NCBI GenBank assembly: GCA_002427885.1
Contig: DIZI01000021.1
Location: forward strand, 215,181 to 279,180
Reading direction: 5' to 3'
DNA: 64,000 bases
Origin: Paludibacter sp. UBA6032
GTDB taxonomy: Bacteria; Bacteroidota; Bacteroidia; Bacteroidales; Paludibacteraceae
The notes under the pieces are model-generated. The model worked only from the letters and a program-made list of their open reading frames with translations. It searched no databases and had not been told where the DNA came from. Made by a program: the position numbers and the translations under genes. Shown here piece after piece: positions 55,554 to 64,000 of the stretch (within the stretch, counting starts at the first letter, position 1; each line of letters starts with the position of its first letter).

Positions 55554-56561
55554 ATGAAAAGATATATATTTACTGCTGTATTAATAATTATAATTCAAGC
55601 TATTACTGTTACTGCACAGCAAAAATCGGGGAATCCGCAAGATAATTTACCGGTCAACATAAGCCGCATAACTCAGTTTGGTGAGCGGGCTGACTTTTCG
55701 CACGATGGAAAAAAAATTCTGTTTGTCGGGAAAACATATGGCGATGTTTTTGAAGTTGAATTATCAACCGGCAAAATTTCTTTGATAACCGGTCATTTTT
55801 ATCATGGTGGTTTTACCAGAGCTCTTTACCTTGCAAATGACGATATCTTGCTCTCAGGATGTACTAGTTTTGATGCCGCAAATCCGCACATTAACCGGCA
55901 AATAAAAGCTGAACTCTGGGTGTTGGATAAGAGTTACACAAAACCGCCTGTCAGACTGGGAACCAAATGCAGCGAAGGACCAGCCGTTTCGCGAAAAAAT
56001 ATGAAAATTGCCTGGACAGTTGCGCATAGTCAATATCCTGACAGTCTCAAAGCGGGCCAATATCTTTTTTATATGGCCGATATTGTGTACGAAAATGGCA
56101 TTCCAAAATTATCGAATAAAAAAGTTATACTGGATAATTTAAAAACCGAATTCAAGGATATGGAAGTGCAGAATTTTGTTCCGCCTCTCGAAAATACCAT
56201 GACTTTTTCGGCTTACGGATACCAGGGAACGGAAGTAATGTTGCTGAATCTGGAAACCGGAGCAATAACCAATATGTCCAATGCCGACAAACAATATGAT
56301 GAACCGGAAGGTATTTTTCCCGACGGAAAATATACATGTGTTGAAAGCGACAAAGAAACGGGTGCTGTGGATATTTATAAGCTTCCGCTTGATGGTAGCG
56401 GAAAGCTGGAACGATTAACTTTTTTCAGTGATTATAAAGGCTATAAAAGTTCGAATCCTGTTATTAGCGACGATGGAAAATATATGGCCTTCCAAATGGC
56501 ACGTTCAGCTGATTTTGCCGGAATTGGATACGGAATATTTCTAATGAAGCTTGAGAAATAA
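55554..56561 (+). CDS. Exported beta-propeller-like protein (TolB/PD40 type)
   Basis: 335 residues with signal peptide (to about 22). Repeated blades of the PD40/TolB kind are visible: RADFSHDGKKILFVGKT, EGPAVSRKNMKIAWTVA, EPEGIFPDGKYTCVES and NPVISDDGKYMAFQMA. The C-terminal part (about 230-335) reads like the last two blades. Such proteins bind partners or act as periplasmic scaffolds; no enzyme motif is present. Last gene before a convergent hairpin. Confidence 0.75.
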   Translation: MKRYIFTAVLIIIIQAITVTAQQKSGNPQDNLPVNISRITQFGERADFSHDGKKILFVGKTYGDVFEVELSTGKISLITGHFYHGGFTRALYLANDDILLSGCTSFDAANPHINRQIKAELWVLDKSYTKPPVRLGTKCSEGPAVSRKNMKIAWTVAHSQYPDSLKAGQYLFYMADIVYENGIPKLSNKKVILDNLKTEFKDMEVQNFVPPLENTMTFSAYGYQGTEVMLLNLETGAITNMSNADKQYDEPEGIFPDGKYTCVESDKETGAVDIYKLPLDGSGKLERLTFFSDYKGYKSSNPVISDDGKYMAFQMARSADFAGIGYGIFLMKLEK

Positions 56562-56579
56562 GCTTATCTATTTTGCTAA

Positions 56580-56626
56580 ATAAGCGTTAAACCTATACTT
56601 TAAAAAAGAAAGGTTTGACGCTTATA
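56580..56626. terminator. Hairpin between convergent genes
   Basis: ATAAGCGTTAAACCT (56580-56594) pairs with AGGTTTGACGCTTAT (56611-56625) with one wobble over 15 bp. T runs are weak on both sides. Probably a shared terminator for the genes ending at 56561 and 56655. Confidence 0.6.
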
Positions 56627-56654
56627 TTTATATTCAGACTCATTTTCCCCTAAA

Positions 56655-57506
56655 CTATTTTATATCCTGAAATTCATAACCAAGTTTTGTTTCTGTAACT
56701 TCAAGTTTTACAAAACTGGGTGTTGGAAATCCATCGAGCAATGCATCCATGGTAATATACGTGGTCCATCCTAACTTATCAATTGCACGATTATGGTCAT
56801 GACCCATAACAACTAAATTGACACGATTTTTGGCAAACAAAGGCAACAAAACTTCCAGTTCAGTTTCCAATGGATTCGTTGAACCTGTGTGATGATCGCG
56901 GAAAAAATTGACATGGGAAAAAATAACACAATTTCGATAATTCGGACGAATGGTTTCCAACACATTTTTCAGCCAGGAAAGTTGCTTCCCACCCAAAGTT
57001 CCACCACCGGAATCGAGGCAAATGTAAATATCCTTTTCAGTAGGTGTTTGTACTGAGAAGTAATAAGTTGAAGAGCCAAAATATTCATAAAATGTTTTCC
57101 AACCATCGAAATATAAATCGTGATTGCCCACTACCAGAAAATATGGAATCTGATTGAAATCAGGCAATTCATTTTTGAATCTCAAATAATCTTCCTTTTT
57201 TCCTGTAATATTATCTCCTACCAACACAAAAGCAAGATTTCCGGGTTTCCTGGCCTCATTTACCAATTTATCAAAGTTTACCAATCCTCCAATATGACTA
57301 TCGCCGGCAACCAAAAGTTGGTAATTCTCTGAATTTACGGTCAGTATTTTATAAGGATGTGTTTGATTCCAGGCATCCGATTGTTCAAAGCGACTATCAA
57401 CCCGGTCGGGCGAATAGAGAAATCCATTGAAATCGAGGTTGCTGTTACAACTTAGAAACCCAAATGAAATCAGAACAAGCAACAGTATTTTTAATTTAAT
57501 CGCCAT
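56655..57506 (-). CDS. Calcineurin-like metallophosphoesterase, lipoprotein
   Basis: 283 residues with a lipoprotein signal (ISFGFLSC). Metallophosphoesterase motifs are present in order: LLVAGDSHIGG (metal), VLVGDNITGKK (metal), FLVVGNHDLYFDG (GNHD), VIFSHVNFF (metal His) and VVMGHDHNRAID (GHDH). It is a periplasmic or surface phosphoesterase with an unknown substrate. Overlaps the upstream gene by 16 bases, so the two are co-translated. Confidence 0.9.
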   Translation of the reverse strand: MAIKLKILLLVLISFGFLSCNSNLDFNGFLYSPDRVDSRFEQSDAWNQTHPYKILTVNSENYQLLVAGDSHIGGLVNFDKLVNEARKPGNLAFVLVGDNITGKKEDYLRFKNELPDFNQIPYFLVVGNHDLYFDGWKTFYEYFGSSTYYFSVQTPTEKDIYICLDSGGGTLGGKQLSWLKNVLETIRPNYRNCVIFSHVNFFRDHHTGSTNPLETELEVLLPLFAKNRVNLVVMGHDHNRAIDKLGWTTYITMDALLDGFPTPSFVKLEVTETKLGYEFQDIK

Positions 57507-58249
57507 ATCACACCTCCTCTTAAATAAAGTCCGAAATAATTGACGTGCATATTCAACAGTCCGGCTTGCATATAACCCAATTCGCTGTAAAATTGCAGGT
57601 TGGAATTATAATTATAAGTCAGGTTTGTCAAAATCATGGGATTTGTTTCCTGTTGGATAAAATAGCGATCGTAGTTTGTAATACTGGCTTCGAAGTTTAA
57701 TTTTGGACTAAACTGTTGATAATATGAAAATTTGTACATCGCATTAACCGGTTCCCAAAAACTGGTATGAATTGAGTCGGGGAAACCATATTTCAAAACA
57801 GCAGCCTGAGAGAAACTATAAAAACGCGTATTCACACCGACGATGAAACCAAAATGACTGGCTCGAAATTGAGCAAGCAAACCAAAATTTGTTTCCCGGA
57901 AATCGGCGGAAATCGGTTTCCAAAGATAAAAACCTTTTACATTAATATTGTGCTTATGAATCTGAATGTCATTTGATAAAGCCAGTGAATAAGCCGAAAA
58001 TATATTTTCGCCTGCTTTTGAGATGGACAACAAACCACCGGTAGTGGCATTAAAACTTCCAAACTGCCCTGAAACTTGTGCCGAAAAGTTACCAAAAACT
58101 CCTTGAGAAACAGCATTGCTCCCAACTTCGGCATAGCTATTTACCGAAATTTGAGAAAAAGCTGAATTTTGACCATTGAGAAAAAAAAACAGTATACCAA
58201 TCAGGAAGTTTTTGGTGAGAGTTGAATCAATGTGTGCTTTTTTTCTCAT
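57491..58249 (-). CDS. Outer-membrane barrel protein, unrecognised
   Basis: 252 residues; hydrophobic signal-like segment near residues 13-32 after a basic start (the leader MRKKAHIDSTLTKN is longer than usual). The rest is alternating strands (GSFNATTGGLLSISKAG, ISADFRETNFGLLAQFRASHFGFIVGVNTRFYSF, NYFGLYLRGGVIWRLN), an outer-membrane barrel of 8-10 strands. No family recognised. Coupled by overlap with the phosphoesterase gene, suggesting that they act together in the envelope. Confidence 0.7.
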   Translation of the reverse strand: MRKKAHIDSTLTKNFLIGILFFFLNGQNSAFSQISVNSYAEVGSNAVSQGVFGNFSAQVSGQFGSFNATTGGLLSISKAGENIFSAYSLALSNDIQIHKHNINVKGFYLWKPISADFRETNFGLLAQFRASHFGFIVGVNTRFYSFSQAAVLKYGFPDSIHTSFWEPVNAMYKFSYYQQFSPKLNFEASITNYDRYFIQQETNPMILTNLTYNYNSNLQFYSELGYMQAGLLNMHVNYFGLYLRGGVIWRLN

Positions 58250-58332
58250 TTTTAATTTCGACTATTTAAGCCGTATTTCTTTATAGATATATTTTATACT
58301 CACCACATCGCTTACCTCCTTCATTTTCAAAA

Positions 58333-59541
58333 TTAAAGTTTACTGTTCATATTTATTTTTACGGAAATCTCTTTGTCATTTCGGAGTAGAGTCATTTCCA
58401 ATGGCCTCTTTGATGGTGTTTCCAATAGCATTTTTATTTCACCTATATTCATCTGAAAAGCTTTTTGCCCGTTAATTTCTCTAATCTGATCGCCAACTTG
58501 AACACCTGCAATTGCAGCAGGAGAATTTTCCCACACACGCCAGACTTCTGTTTGGGGGACAAAAGGAAGTACTTGCGTAATTTCTATTCCGGCAATGTTG
58601 TAAATGAATGGTTTCTTAAAATTACTATTGGGCTTAAAAAATAATTTCTTTTGATCATAATCAATGAAAAAATTAAATCGACTTAGTATCTCACTTCCTA
58701 TAGTTCCATCACGTTCCGAATTCGAAACTATTTCAGCAATTGCTGCCGAATCGGGGAAAGATACAATAACATTATTCAGGCAAAACTCTCCTAAACAAAT
58801 CTGGGGTAAACGTCCGAATAATCCGGCAATTTCTCCGTTTAGACCTTGTCCGATAACGCCGGAAATTCTGTTTATTGGAATATGCACTGATCCTTTCTTA
58901 AATGTCTGAAACCATGCATTCAGCTCAGCACCTGTATCAATCAACATTTTTACCTTTCTTCGGGTGCTGTCCGATTCTAAAACCACTAATTGAACAAACA
59001 TCTTTTTACCTTCAATAGTCAACGGAAGCATGCCGTAACCCTTTGGTGGCTGGTAAGAAGGATCTTTCTCATAAAACCGAATTCGTTTGAGCGTATAGTT
59101 TATTTCAACAATATAGTCATCAAAAAAATCGGCTCCCATAATTCCGTTTATTTTAGTACCTGTGTGTTTGGACAGATTAAAAATATCTTCTTTAAGTACA
59201 TAAACCGTTTTTGGCTGAATCTTTAAATTGCCAATCTTCAGTGTATTAAAATTGCTTGTGTATGCTTCCAAATGGTTCCCGCTCCCCAACCCCATCAAAT
59301 CTTTTACATTGGAATAGTAGAGTGTAATATTATCTCCTGAAAATAATTCTGTAATGATGGTGTTCTTAACTCCCGAATCGAGAATTAAATTCAATGGGGA
59401 TGAATCATTAATTTTCACTTTTACGACCACATAAGTTCCTACCATATCGAACGGGATGGATACGATTGATTTTCTTTTGCTGCCTGCTGAAATATCCATC
59501 AGAAAAAAGAAAATAAAGGTCAGAAGAAGGGCTCTTCTCAT
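58333..59541 (-). CDS. Aspartyl-protease-like protein with C-terminal PDZ domain
   Basis: 402 residues from the ATG at 59541 (MRRALLLTFIFFFLMDISAGS), which gives a signal peptide; the frame upstream to 59595 is not needed. Two retropepsin-like lobes are visible, with DSG at 55-57 (LILDSGVKNTII) and DTG near 198 (MLIDTGAELNAW), each followed by GIMGADFF or IGSEILSRFNFFIDYD. A PDZ domain (about 300-385, AIAGVQVGDQIREINGQKAF) closes the protein. The first lobe has Ser instead of Thr in D[ST]G, which is allowed. Peptidase activity is not shown; substrate unknown. Confidence 0.85.
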   Translation of the reverse strand: MRRALLLTFIFFFLMDISAGSKRKSIVSIPFDMVGTYVVVKVKINDSSPLNLILDSGVKNTIITELFSGDNITLYYSNVKDLMGLGSGNHLEAYTSNFNTLKIGNLKIQPKTVYVLKEDIFNLSKHTGTKINGIMGADFFDDYIVEINYTLKRIRFYEKDPSYQPPKGYGMLPLTIEGKKMFVQLVVLESDSTRRKVKMLIDTGAELNAWFQTFKKGSVHIPINRISGVIGQGLNGEIAGLFGRLPQICLGEFCLNNVIVSFPDSAAIAEIVSNSERDGTIGSEILSRFNFFIDYDQKKLFFKPNSNFKKPFIYNIAGIEITQVLPFVPQTEVWRVWENSPAAIAGVQVGDQIREINGQKAFQMNIGEIKMLLETPSKRPLEMTLLRNDKEISVKINMNSKL

Positions 59542-59747
59542 AGTATTGTGAATTTCAAAGGCGAAGATAATTAAAAAACTAACAATCGAACACAAAAAAT
59601 TGTTCTTATATCCAAAATAGAAAGTAGCAAAGAGTTATCTCAAAACCCGAACAGGAACAGTTGAGCATTTAACACTTGAATTTTAAGGTAAATCCGGATA
59701 TAATACAAACAGATCGAAAACAATTAAACCACTTCTATATTTTACAA

Positions 59748-60728
59748 TCAATTAATTAACTTCTTTTCTTTAAACCAATCAATTGTATCTTTAACAGCAA
59801 TTTTCAAATCAGTTTCTGGCAATTTCAAATCATTTTTTGATTTTTCACTCCTATAGAACTCTCGAATCATTAGCTGATTTAAATTCATGGAGCATATTTC
59901 AGTTCTAAATCCAAACCGGCGAATCAAATCACCAGCTTTTCCTATAAAACTCACTAAAAAATTTGGTAACTCAACGATGTATTGTTTATAAGATCCTACC
60001 ACTTTCTGAAGTGAATAATACTCCCGAAATGTCAGATTTACACCCGAAGTCAGATAACGTTCTCCATTTTTCCCCTGTTGTAAAGCATTACATGTAGCCA
60101 TAGCCACATCGCTGGCACTTACAAAATTTTTTCCTCCTTTGGGGACAAACATCAACCGTTTGTTGTAACCCATCAACACTAATTTTCCAGAACTAGGTTT
60201 AGGATCATAAGCGCCTATAATAAAAGTTGGATTAATAATAACGAAGTGATGATTTGCTTTTTCTGACGCTTTCAAAAACAACTTCTCAGCTTCCACTTTA
60301 CTTTGTGCATAAAATGATCTTGAAAAAGGGAATTTTATCATAGAACGTTCATCTGATGGCTCTTGTTCATTGCCAAAACCTATTGTATTGGCAGTACTAA
60401 TAAAAATTATTGTGCTAATTTCTAATTCATCTGCAAGTTCAATAATTTGCGAAACAGCGTCAACATTTATCCTTCTATAATCTTCATAATGCAATAAGTC
60501 GGTATTTGTAACTGCGGCTATATGCAAAATTGCCTGACAACCTTTAGCCGCGATTTTAAAAGTTTGATAGTCTACAAAATTCCCTTCGACAACTTCCACG
60601 GTAGCCAAATCGAAATAAATATTCCTTTTGCTGCGGATAATAATTCGCACTTCATATTGACGTTTCAATAATTCCAATACAACATGATGCCCCAATAATC
60701 CGTTAGCTCCAGTGACTAAAACTTTCAT
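59748..60728 (-). CDS. NAD-dependent epimerase/dehydratase family protein (extended SDR)
   Basis: 326 residues, Rossmann fold with NAD motif VTGANGLLGHHVV near the N terminus and the YxxxK pair in SFYAQSKVEAEKLFL. The sequence style (ILHIAAVTNTDLLHYEDYRRINVDAV) matches dihydroflavonol-reductase or 3-beta-hydroxysteroid-dehydrogenase-like enzymes rather than sugar epimerases. Same length and general plan as the gene at 61708 on the other strand, so probably paralogous. Substrate unknown. Confidence 0.85.
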   Translation of the reverse strand: MKVLVTGANGLLGHHVVLELLKRQYEVRIIIRSKRNIYFDLATVEVVEGNFVDYQTFKIAAKGCQAILHIAAVTNTDLLHYEDYRRINVDAVSQIIELADELEISTIIFISTANTIGFGNEQEPSDERSMIKFPFSRSFYAQSKVEAEKLFLKASEKANHHFVIINPTFIIGAYDPKPSSGKLVLMGYNKRLMFVPKGGKNFVSASDVAMATCNALQQGKNGERYLTSGVNLTFREYYSLQKVVGSYKQYIVELPNFLVSFIGKAGDLIRRFGFRTEICSMNLNQLMIREFYRSEKSKNDLKLPETDLKIAVKDTIDWFKEKKLIN

Positions 60729-60755
60729 TTTTTGTGTTATTATAGCTTAATTGTA

Positions 60756-60763
60756 CAAAAGTA
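60756..60763 (-). promoter_or_regulatory. Putative -7 element of the minus-strand SDR gene
   Basis: Reads TACTTTTG on the minus strand, fitting TAnnTTTG, 28 bases before the start at 60728. No -33 found. Confidence 0.5.
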
Positions 60764-60820
60764 ACAAATCTTTCATGTAAATTATTGATTTTTAAAAATA
60801 AGAATCATTTTAATAATCTG

Positions 60821-60828
60821 TATATTTG
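60821..60828 (+). promoter_or_regulatory. Putative -7 element of the plus-strand SDR gene
   Basis: TATATTTG fits TAnnTTTG, 24 bases before the ATG at 60853; it overlaps the long frame start at 60826, which argues against that start. No clear -33. Confidence 0.5.
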
Positions 60829-60852
60829 CAACCTGAAACTTATCTGAAACAA

Positions 60853-61674
60853 ATGGAAACTAAAGTCGTATTAATTACAGGGGCTAGTAGCGGAATTGGT
60901 CTGGCTGCTGCAATTCAGTTAATGAACAAAGGTGTTCGGGTTTATGCTGCTTCCCGTCGTGGTGGAATTTCTCAAAAGGCTTTAAATGGTGCCGGTGAGT
61001 TAATTCATGTAAATATGGATGTTAACAAGGAAGAAGAAATTGCTTTGGTTGTGGCACGAATATTAAAGGATAACAACAAACTCGACGCCCTTATTTGCAA
61101 TGCCGGCAACGGGATTGCCGGTTCAATTGAAGACTCAACTTCGGAAGAGGTAAAGTACCAGTTCGAGACCAATTTTTTTGGTGCTGTAAAAACCATACAG
61201 GCCTGTATTCCAGTATTCAGGTCACAAGGTTACGGAAAAATCATAGCTACTTCTTCGGTTGCAGCTATTGTTCCCATTCCGTTTCAAGCCTTTTATTCTG
61301 CAGGAAAAGCCGCTCTGCTTTTATTTATGCAAGCGCTATCTATCGAATTAAAACCTTTTGGAATTCAGTGTTGCTCCATACTTCCTGGTGACACGAAAAC
61401 AGAATTTACCGCTGCTCGGAAATATGCTGAAAAATCAAAATCATCCGATTCTGTTTATCTGCAAAAAATGAATTCATCTGTACAAAGAATGGAACATGAC
61501 GAGCAAAATGGAATGAAAGCTGAAGTTGTTGCCGGAAAGATGGTTCGTCAAATTATGAAGAAAAAGATGAGTACCAATGTTGTTCCGGGCTTACAATATC
61601 AAATAATCTGTTTATTATTCAATCGCTTGCCTTCCAATGTACGCTTGTGGTTGGTTGGGCTGATTTATGGCTAA
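60853..61674 (+). CDS. Short-chain dehydrogenase/reductase (classical SDR)
   Basis: 273 residues from the ATG at 60853 (METKVVLITGASSGIG). Cofactor motif TGASSGIG, NAG motif (LICNAGNGIAG), catalytic Ser in IIATSSVAAIVPIPF and Tyr-x3-Lys in AFYSAGKAALLLF. Reduces or oxidises an alcohol/carbonyl with NAD(P). C-terminal GLQYQIICLLFNRLP is hydrophobic. It is followed after 33 bases by the extended SDR at 61708, probably in one operon. Confidence 0.9.
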   Translation: METKVVLITGASSGIGLAAAIQLMNKGVRVYAASRRGGISQKALNGAGELIHVNMDVNKEEEIALVVARILKDNNKLDALICNAGNGIAGSIEDSTSEEVKYQFETNFFGAVKTIQACIPVFRSQGYGKIIATSSVAAIVPIPFQAFYSAGKAALLLFMQALSIELKPFGIQCCSILPGDTKTEFTAARKYAEKSKSSDSVYLQKMNSSVQRMEHDEQNGMKAEVVAGKMVRQIMKKKMSTNVVPGLQYQIICLLFNRLPSNVRLWLVGLIYG

Positions 61675-61707
61675 TATTTAATATTTAATTTATCAAAAAT
61701 CTATAAT

Positions 61708-62688
61708 ATGAAATGCCTCGTTACAGGTGCATCAGGTTTTTTAGGAACGAACCTAGTTCACGAGTTGGTTAAAGCCGGTTGGGATGTCAGAACAATTGTT
61801 AGACCGGGCTCCAATACAAAATACATAGAACCCTTATCAATTGAAATTATATATGGAGATATTACAAATCAATTGGATTTGGATAAAGTTTGCATAGGTT
61901 GTGATGTGGTTTTTCATGTTGCAGGTGATACTTCGTTTTGGAAAAAAAATTTCAAAAAACAACGATTTATTAATGTTGAAGTTCCATCTATGATAGCCGA
62001 AGCATGTATCAAAAATAAAGTAAAACGATTGGTTCATACGAGTACGGTTGATATTTTCGGTTGTAATCCGGCTGGTGTTGCTGACGAAAAATGGAACGAT
62101 TATAACTTTGCAAATACCGGCTATAATTATTCTGATACCAAACGTGAAGGTGAAAAGCGAGTAATGGCCTACAACAATAAAGGACTCGAAGTAGTGGTAC
62201 TTTATCCGGGAAGCATGATGGGTCCTTATGATTTTACATTGCAGTACGGGCGATTGTTTTTTGAATTACGCGATGGAAAAGTTCCCGGATGTCCTGCCGG
62301 AGGTGCCAGTTTCGGACACGTTACAGAAGTGGCAAAAGCTCATATTGTCGCTGCTATCAAAGGCATTCCCGGAGAAGGATATATTTGTGCCGGTGAAAAT
62401 ATTTCATACAAAGAACTTTTCGATTTGATTGCCGCCAAATTTGATAAAAAAGCACCGGGTTTAATTATGAAACCCTGGATGCTGGTTACCTACGGACATA
62501 TTTTGCAGTTTATTTCCTCTTTTACCGGTAAAGCTCCTGAAATAGATCCCGGAAATGCACGCTATATGTCAGTTAATGCCTGGTACGACAGCTCAAAAGC
62601 CATTAAAGAACTGGATTATAAACTTGTTCCGGTTCAGCAAATGATTGATGATGCATATATTTGGTACAAAGAAAACGGGTTTATATAA
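61708..62688 (+). CDS. NAD-dependent epimerase/dehydratase family protein (extended SDR)
   Basis: 326 residues with NAD motif VTGASGFLGTNLVHELV, the HVAGDTSFWKKNFKKQRFINVEV segment, Ser-Thr in VHTSTVDIFG and Tyr-x3-Lys in GYNYSDTKREGEKRV. Related to dihydroflavonol-reductase/steroid-dehydrogenase-like reductases and paralogous to the gene at 59748. Ended by a strong terminator. Three SDRs in three kilobases suggest a shared lipid or secondary-metabolite step, but no substrate can be read. Confidence 0.87.
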   Translation: MKCLVTGASGFLGTNLVHELVKAGWDVRTIVRPGSNTKYIEPLSIEIIYGDITNQLDLDKVCIGCDVVFHVAGDTSFWKKNFKKQRFINVEVPSMIAEACIKNKVKRLVHTSTVDIFGCNPAGVADEKWNDYNFANTGYNYSDTKREGEKRVMAYNNKGLEVVVLYPGSMMGPYDFTLQYGRLFFELRDGKVPGCPAGGASFGHVTEVAKAHIVAAIKGIPGEGYICAGENISYKELFDLIAAKFDKKAPGLIMKPWMLVTYGHILQFISSFTGKAPEIDPGNARYMSVNAWYDSSKAIKELDYKLVPVQQMIDDAYIWYKENGFI

Positions 62689-62712
62689 ATAATTGGAAGC
62701 ATATTATTTTAG

Positions 62713-62740
62713 AGGCATCGAAAAAATCGATGCCTTTTTT
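62713..62740 (+). terminator. Intrinsic terminator of the SDR operon
   Basis: AGGCATCGA (62713-62721) pairs perfectly with TCGATGCCT (62727-62735) around five A, followed by T to 62740. Confidence 0.9.
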
Positions 62741-63167
62741 ATTCCTCATATCCTATCAACATCCTGTTGAAAACTTATTAAAAACCGGTGACAGAAATAT
62801 TACAACTTCATTTTGAAACATGAAAAACTTATTCTCTTATCAATTGTTTTTATACCACCAAAAAAGTTAGCACATTTTTAGGAGTTCTTTTTTAACCTGT
62901 TTTATCGACTTATCATCATCTCCTTTCATAAAAACTTTCTAACTTTGCGGTTATTAACAAGCTGTTGATAAAATTTGTAATTTTCTTATTCTGAAAGAAA
63001 TGACTCAATAAATTTTGTTGATAGATTACCCTGAATTTTTAATATCGGAATATACAAGGCTTTAACAGTATTTTTATCAACCTTATGAACACCCTATTAT
63101 TATCTTCATAAAAGTTTTTTTAAAAATTTAAAAGAATAATATAAATATAAATTTGAAAACTTCGAAA
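62741..63167. other. Gap upstream of nadA with repeated TGTTGATA motifs
   Basis: TGTTGATA or its complement occurs at 62754-62761, 62963-62970 and 63016-63023, with a one-base variant at 63075-63082. TAACTTTG at 62940-62947 and TAAATTTG at 63148-63155 both fit a -7. No gene or RNA recognised. Confidence 0.4.
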
Positions 63168-64000
63168 ATGAACAAATTTGAACTTATAGAATCAATCAAT
63201 AAACTGAAGAAAGAAAAAAATGCTGTTATCATGGCTCACTACTATCAAACGGGCGATATACAGGATATTGCCGATGTGGTTGGCGATAGCCTGGCGTTGG
63301 CACAACAGGCAGCCAAAACGGATGCCGATATAATCGTACTTTGTGGCGTTCATTTTATGGGCGAAACAGCCAAAATTCTTTCTCCTCAGAAAAAAGTATT
63401 GATTCCCGATTTGAATGCCGGTTGCTCTTTAGCCGACAGCTGCCCTGCGGACGAATTTGAGGCATTTACTAAGGCTCACCCCGATCATACTGTCATTTCG
63501 TATGTAAATACCACAGCGGCCGTTAAAGCACTTACTGATGTAGTTGTAACTTCAACAAATGCAAAGAAAATTGTGGATTCGTTTCCCAAAGATGCGAAAT
63601 TAATCTTCGGACCAGACCGGAATCTGGGAAATTATATCAACAGTGTAACCGGACGATCAATGTTACTATGGGACGGAGCCTGCCATGTACACGAACAATT
63701 CTCTGTTGAAAAGTTGCTGAAATTAAAATCGGAACATCCCGATTCGCTTATTTTGGCTCACCCTGAATGTACGCGTCCGCTGCTGATTCTTGCCGATTTT
63801 ATTGGAAGTACGCAAGCATTACTGAATTATGCAACTGATTCCGATAAACAGTCATTTCTTGTTGCAACTGAATCGGGTATTCTTCATGAAATGCAAAAGA
63901 AAAACCCCGGAAAAGAATTTATTCCGGTACCACCTAATGACAGTACCTGTGCCTGCAACGAATGTAATTTTATGCGCTTAAATACGCTGGAAAAATTATA
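63168..64000 (+). CDS. nadA: Quinolinate synthase (partial at right edge)
   Basis: Condenses iminoaspartate with dihydroxyacetone phosphate to quinolinate in NAD synthesis, using a [4Fe-4S] cluster. 277 codons are visible, running off the window. Marks: VIMAHYYQTGDIQDIADVVGDS, LCGVHFMGETAKILSP, LNAGCSLADSC (first cluster Cys), LAHPECTRP (second) and the region STCACNECNFMRLNT (third), then TVISYVNTTAAVKA and ESGILHEMQKK. Start at 63168 (MNKFELIESINKLKKEK). The C-terminal few dozen residues are missing. Confidence 0.97.
   Translation, partial: MNKFELIESINKLKKEKNAVIMAHYYQTGDIQDIADVVGDSLALAQQAAKTDADIIVLCGVHFMGETAKILSPQKKVLIPDLNAGCSLADSCPADEFEAFTKAHPDHTVISYVNTTAAVKALTDVVVTSTNAKKIVDSFPKDAKLIFGPDRNLGNYINSVTGRSMLLWDGACHVHEQFSVEKLLKLKSEHPDSLILAHPECTRPLLILADFIGSTQALLNYATDSDKQSFLVATESGILHEMQKKNPGKEFIPVPPNDSTCACNECNFMRLNTLEKL

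Noticed and set aside
62741..63167. Replication origin
   Set aside because: Only near-matches to a DnaA box, no dnaA or gidA nearby, and GC skew cannot be computed here.

Overview
The window looks like chromosomal DNA of an AT-rich Bacteroidota, most likely of the order Bacteroidales. Supporting signs are promoters of the TTTG/TAnnTTTG type, C-terminal type IX secretion (T9SS) sorting tails, a hybrid two-component (HTCS) regulator, a Nudix-family AraR-type arabinose regulator, and family-typical proteins (DUF6249, DUF5056, DUF4294, two-glutamate glycosidases with Bacteroidota signal peptides). Genus is not determinable by eye; a Paludibacter-like fermenter is an inference only. No phage, transposase, CRISPR array, rRNA or tRNA was seen.

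Layout. 1-3.4 kb: end of a cell-elongation operon (mreD tail, mrdA/PBP2, rodA). 3.4-4.9 kb, minus strand: overlapping three-gene operon of a membrane protein, an ECF sigma factor and a small membrane protein. 5.0-5.1 kb: a candidate small RNA. 5.5-14.4 kb, plus strand: two tandem paralogous secreted LamG/Ig-like proteins and a GH128-like glycosidase with sorting tail. 14.7-18.8 kb: HTCS sensor/regulator. 19.4-30.9 kb, minus strand: an L-arabinose cluster (GH2 glycosidase, Nudix AraR, araD, GH51 arabinofuranosidase, araA, araB, lipoprotein mutarotase, sodium/sugar symporter). Together these would release arabinose outside or in the periplasm, equilibrate its anomers, import it, and convert it to xylulose 5-phosphate.

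31.3-36.4 kb: an unrecognised surface operon with two homologous outer-membrane-barrel proteins flanking a lipoprotein, followed by an esterase. 36.5-39.2 kb: selenium genes mnmH-yedF-selD for selenouridine tRNA. 39.2-43.8 kb: outer-membrane and hypothetical proteins. 43.9-48.4 kb, minus: polyprenyl synthase, ddl, rluD, PASTA protein, rpmH. 48.8-52.7 kb: a heterodimeric ABC exporter with one degenerate ATP site, and a DUF423 protein. 53-59.5 kb: methyltransferase, zinc-ribbon protein, uncharacterised envelope proteins, phosphoesterase, PDZ/aspartyl-protease-like protein. 59.7-62.7 kb: three SDR-family genes. 63.2 kb to the end: nadA, cut by the window edge.

Intergenic DNA is rich in structure: strong intrinsic terminators, a dispersed inverted-repeat family built on CCCCTAAAGGGG (22.3, 46.0 kb and a related half at 27.3 kb), and low-complexity AATTCACAATT-type repeats in front of minus-strand start codons. 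The most promising unexplained items are the 31.3-35.5 kb surface operon, the 5.0 kb small-RNA candidate, and the duplicated LamG proteins that lack a visible catalytic domain.
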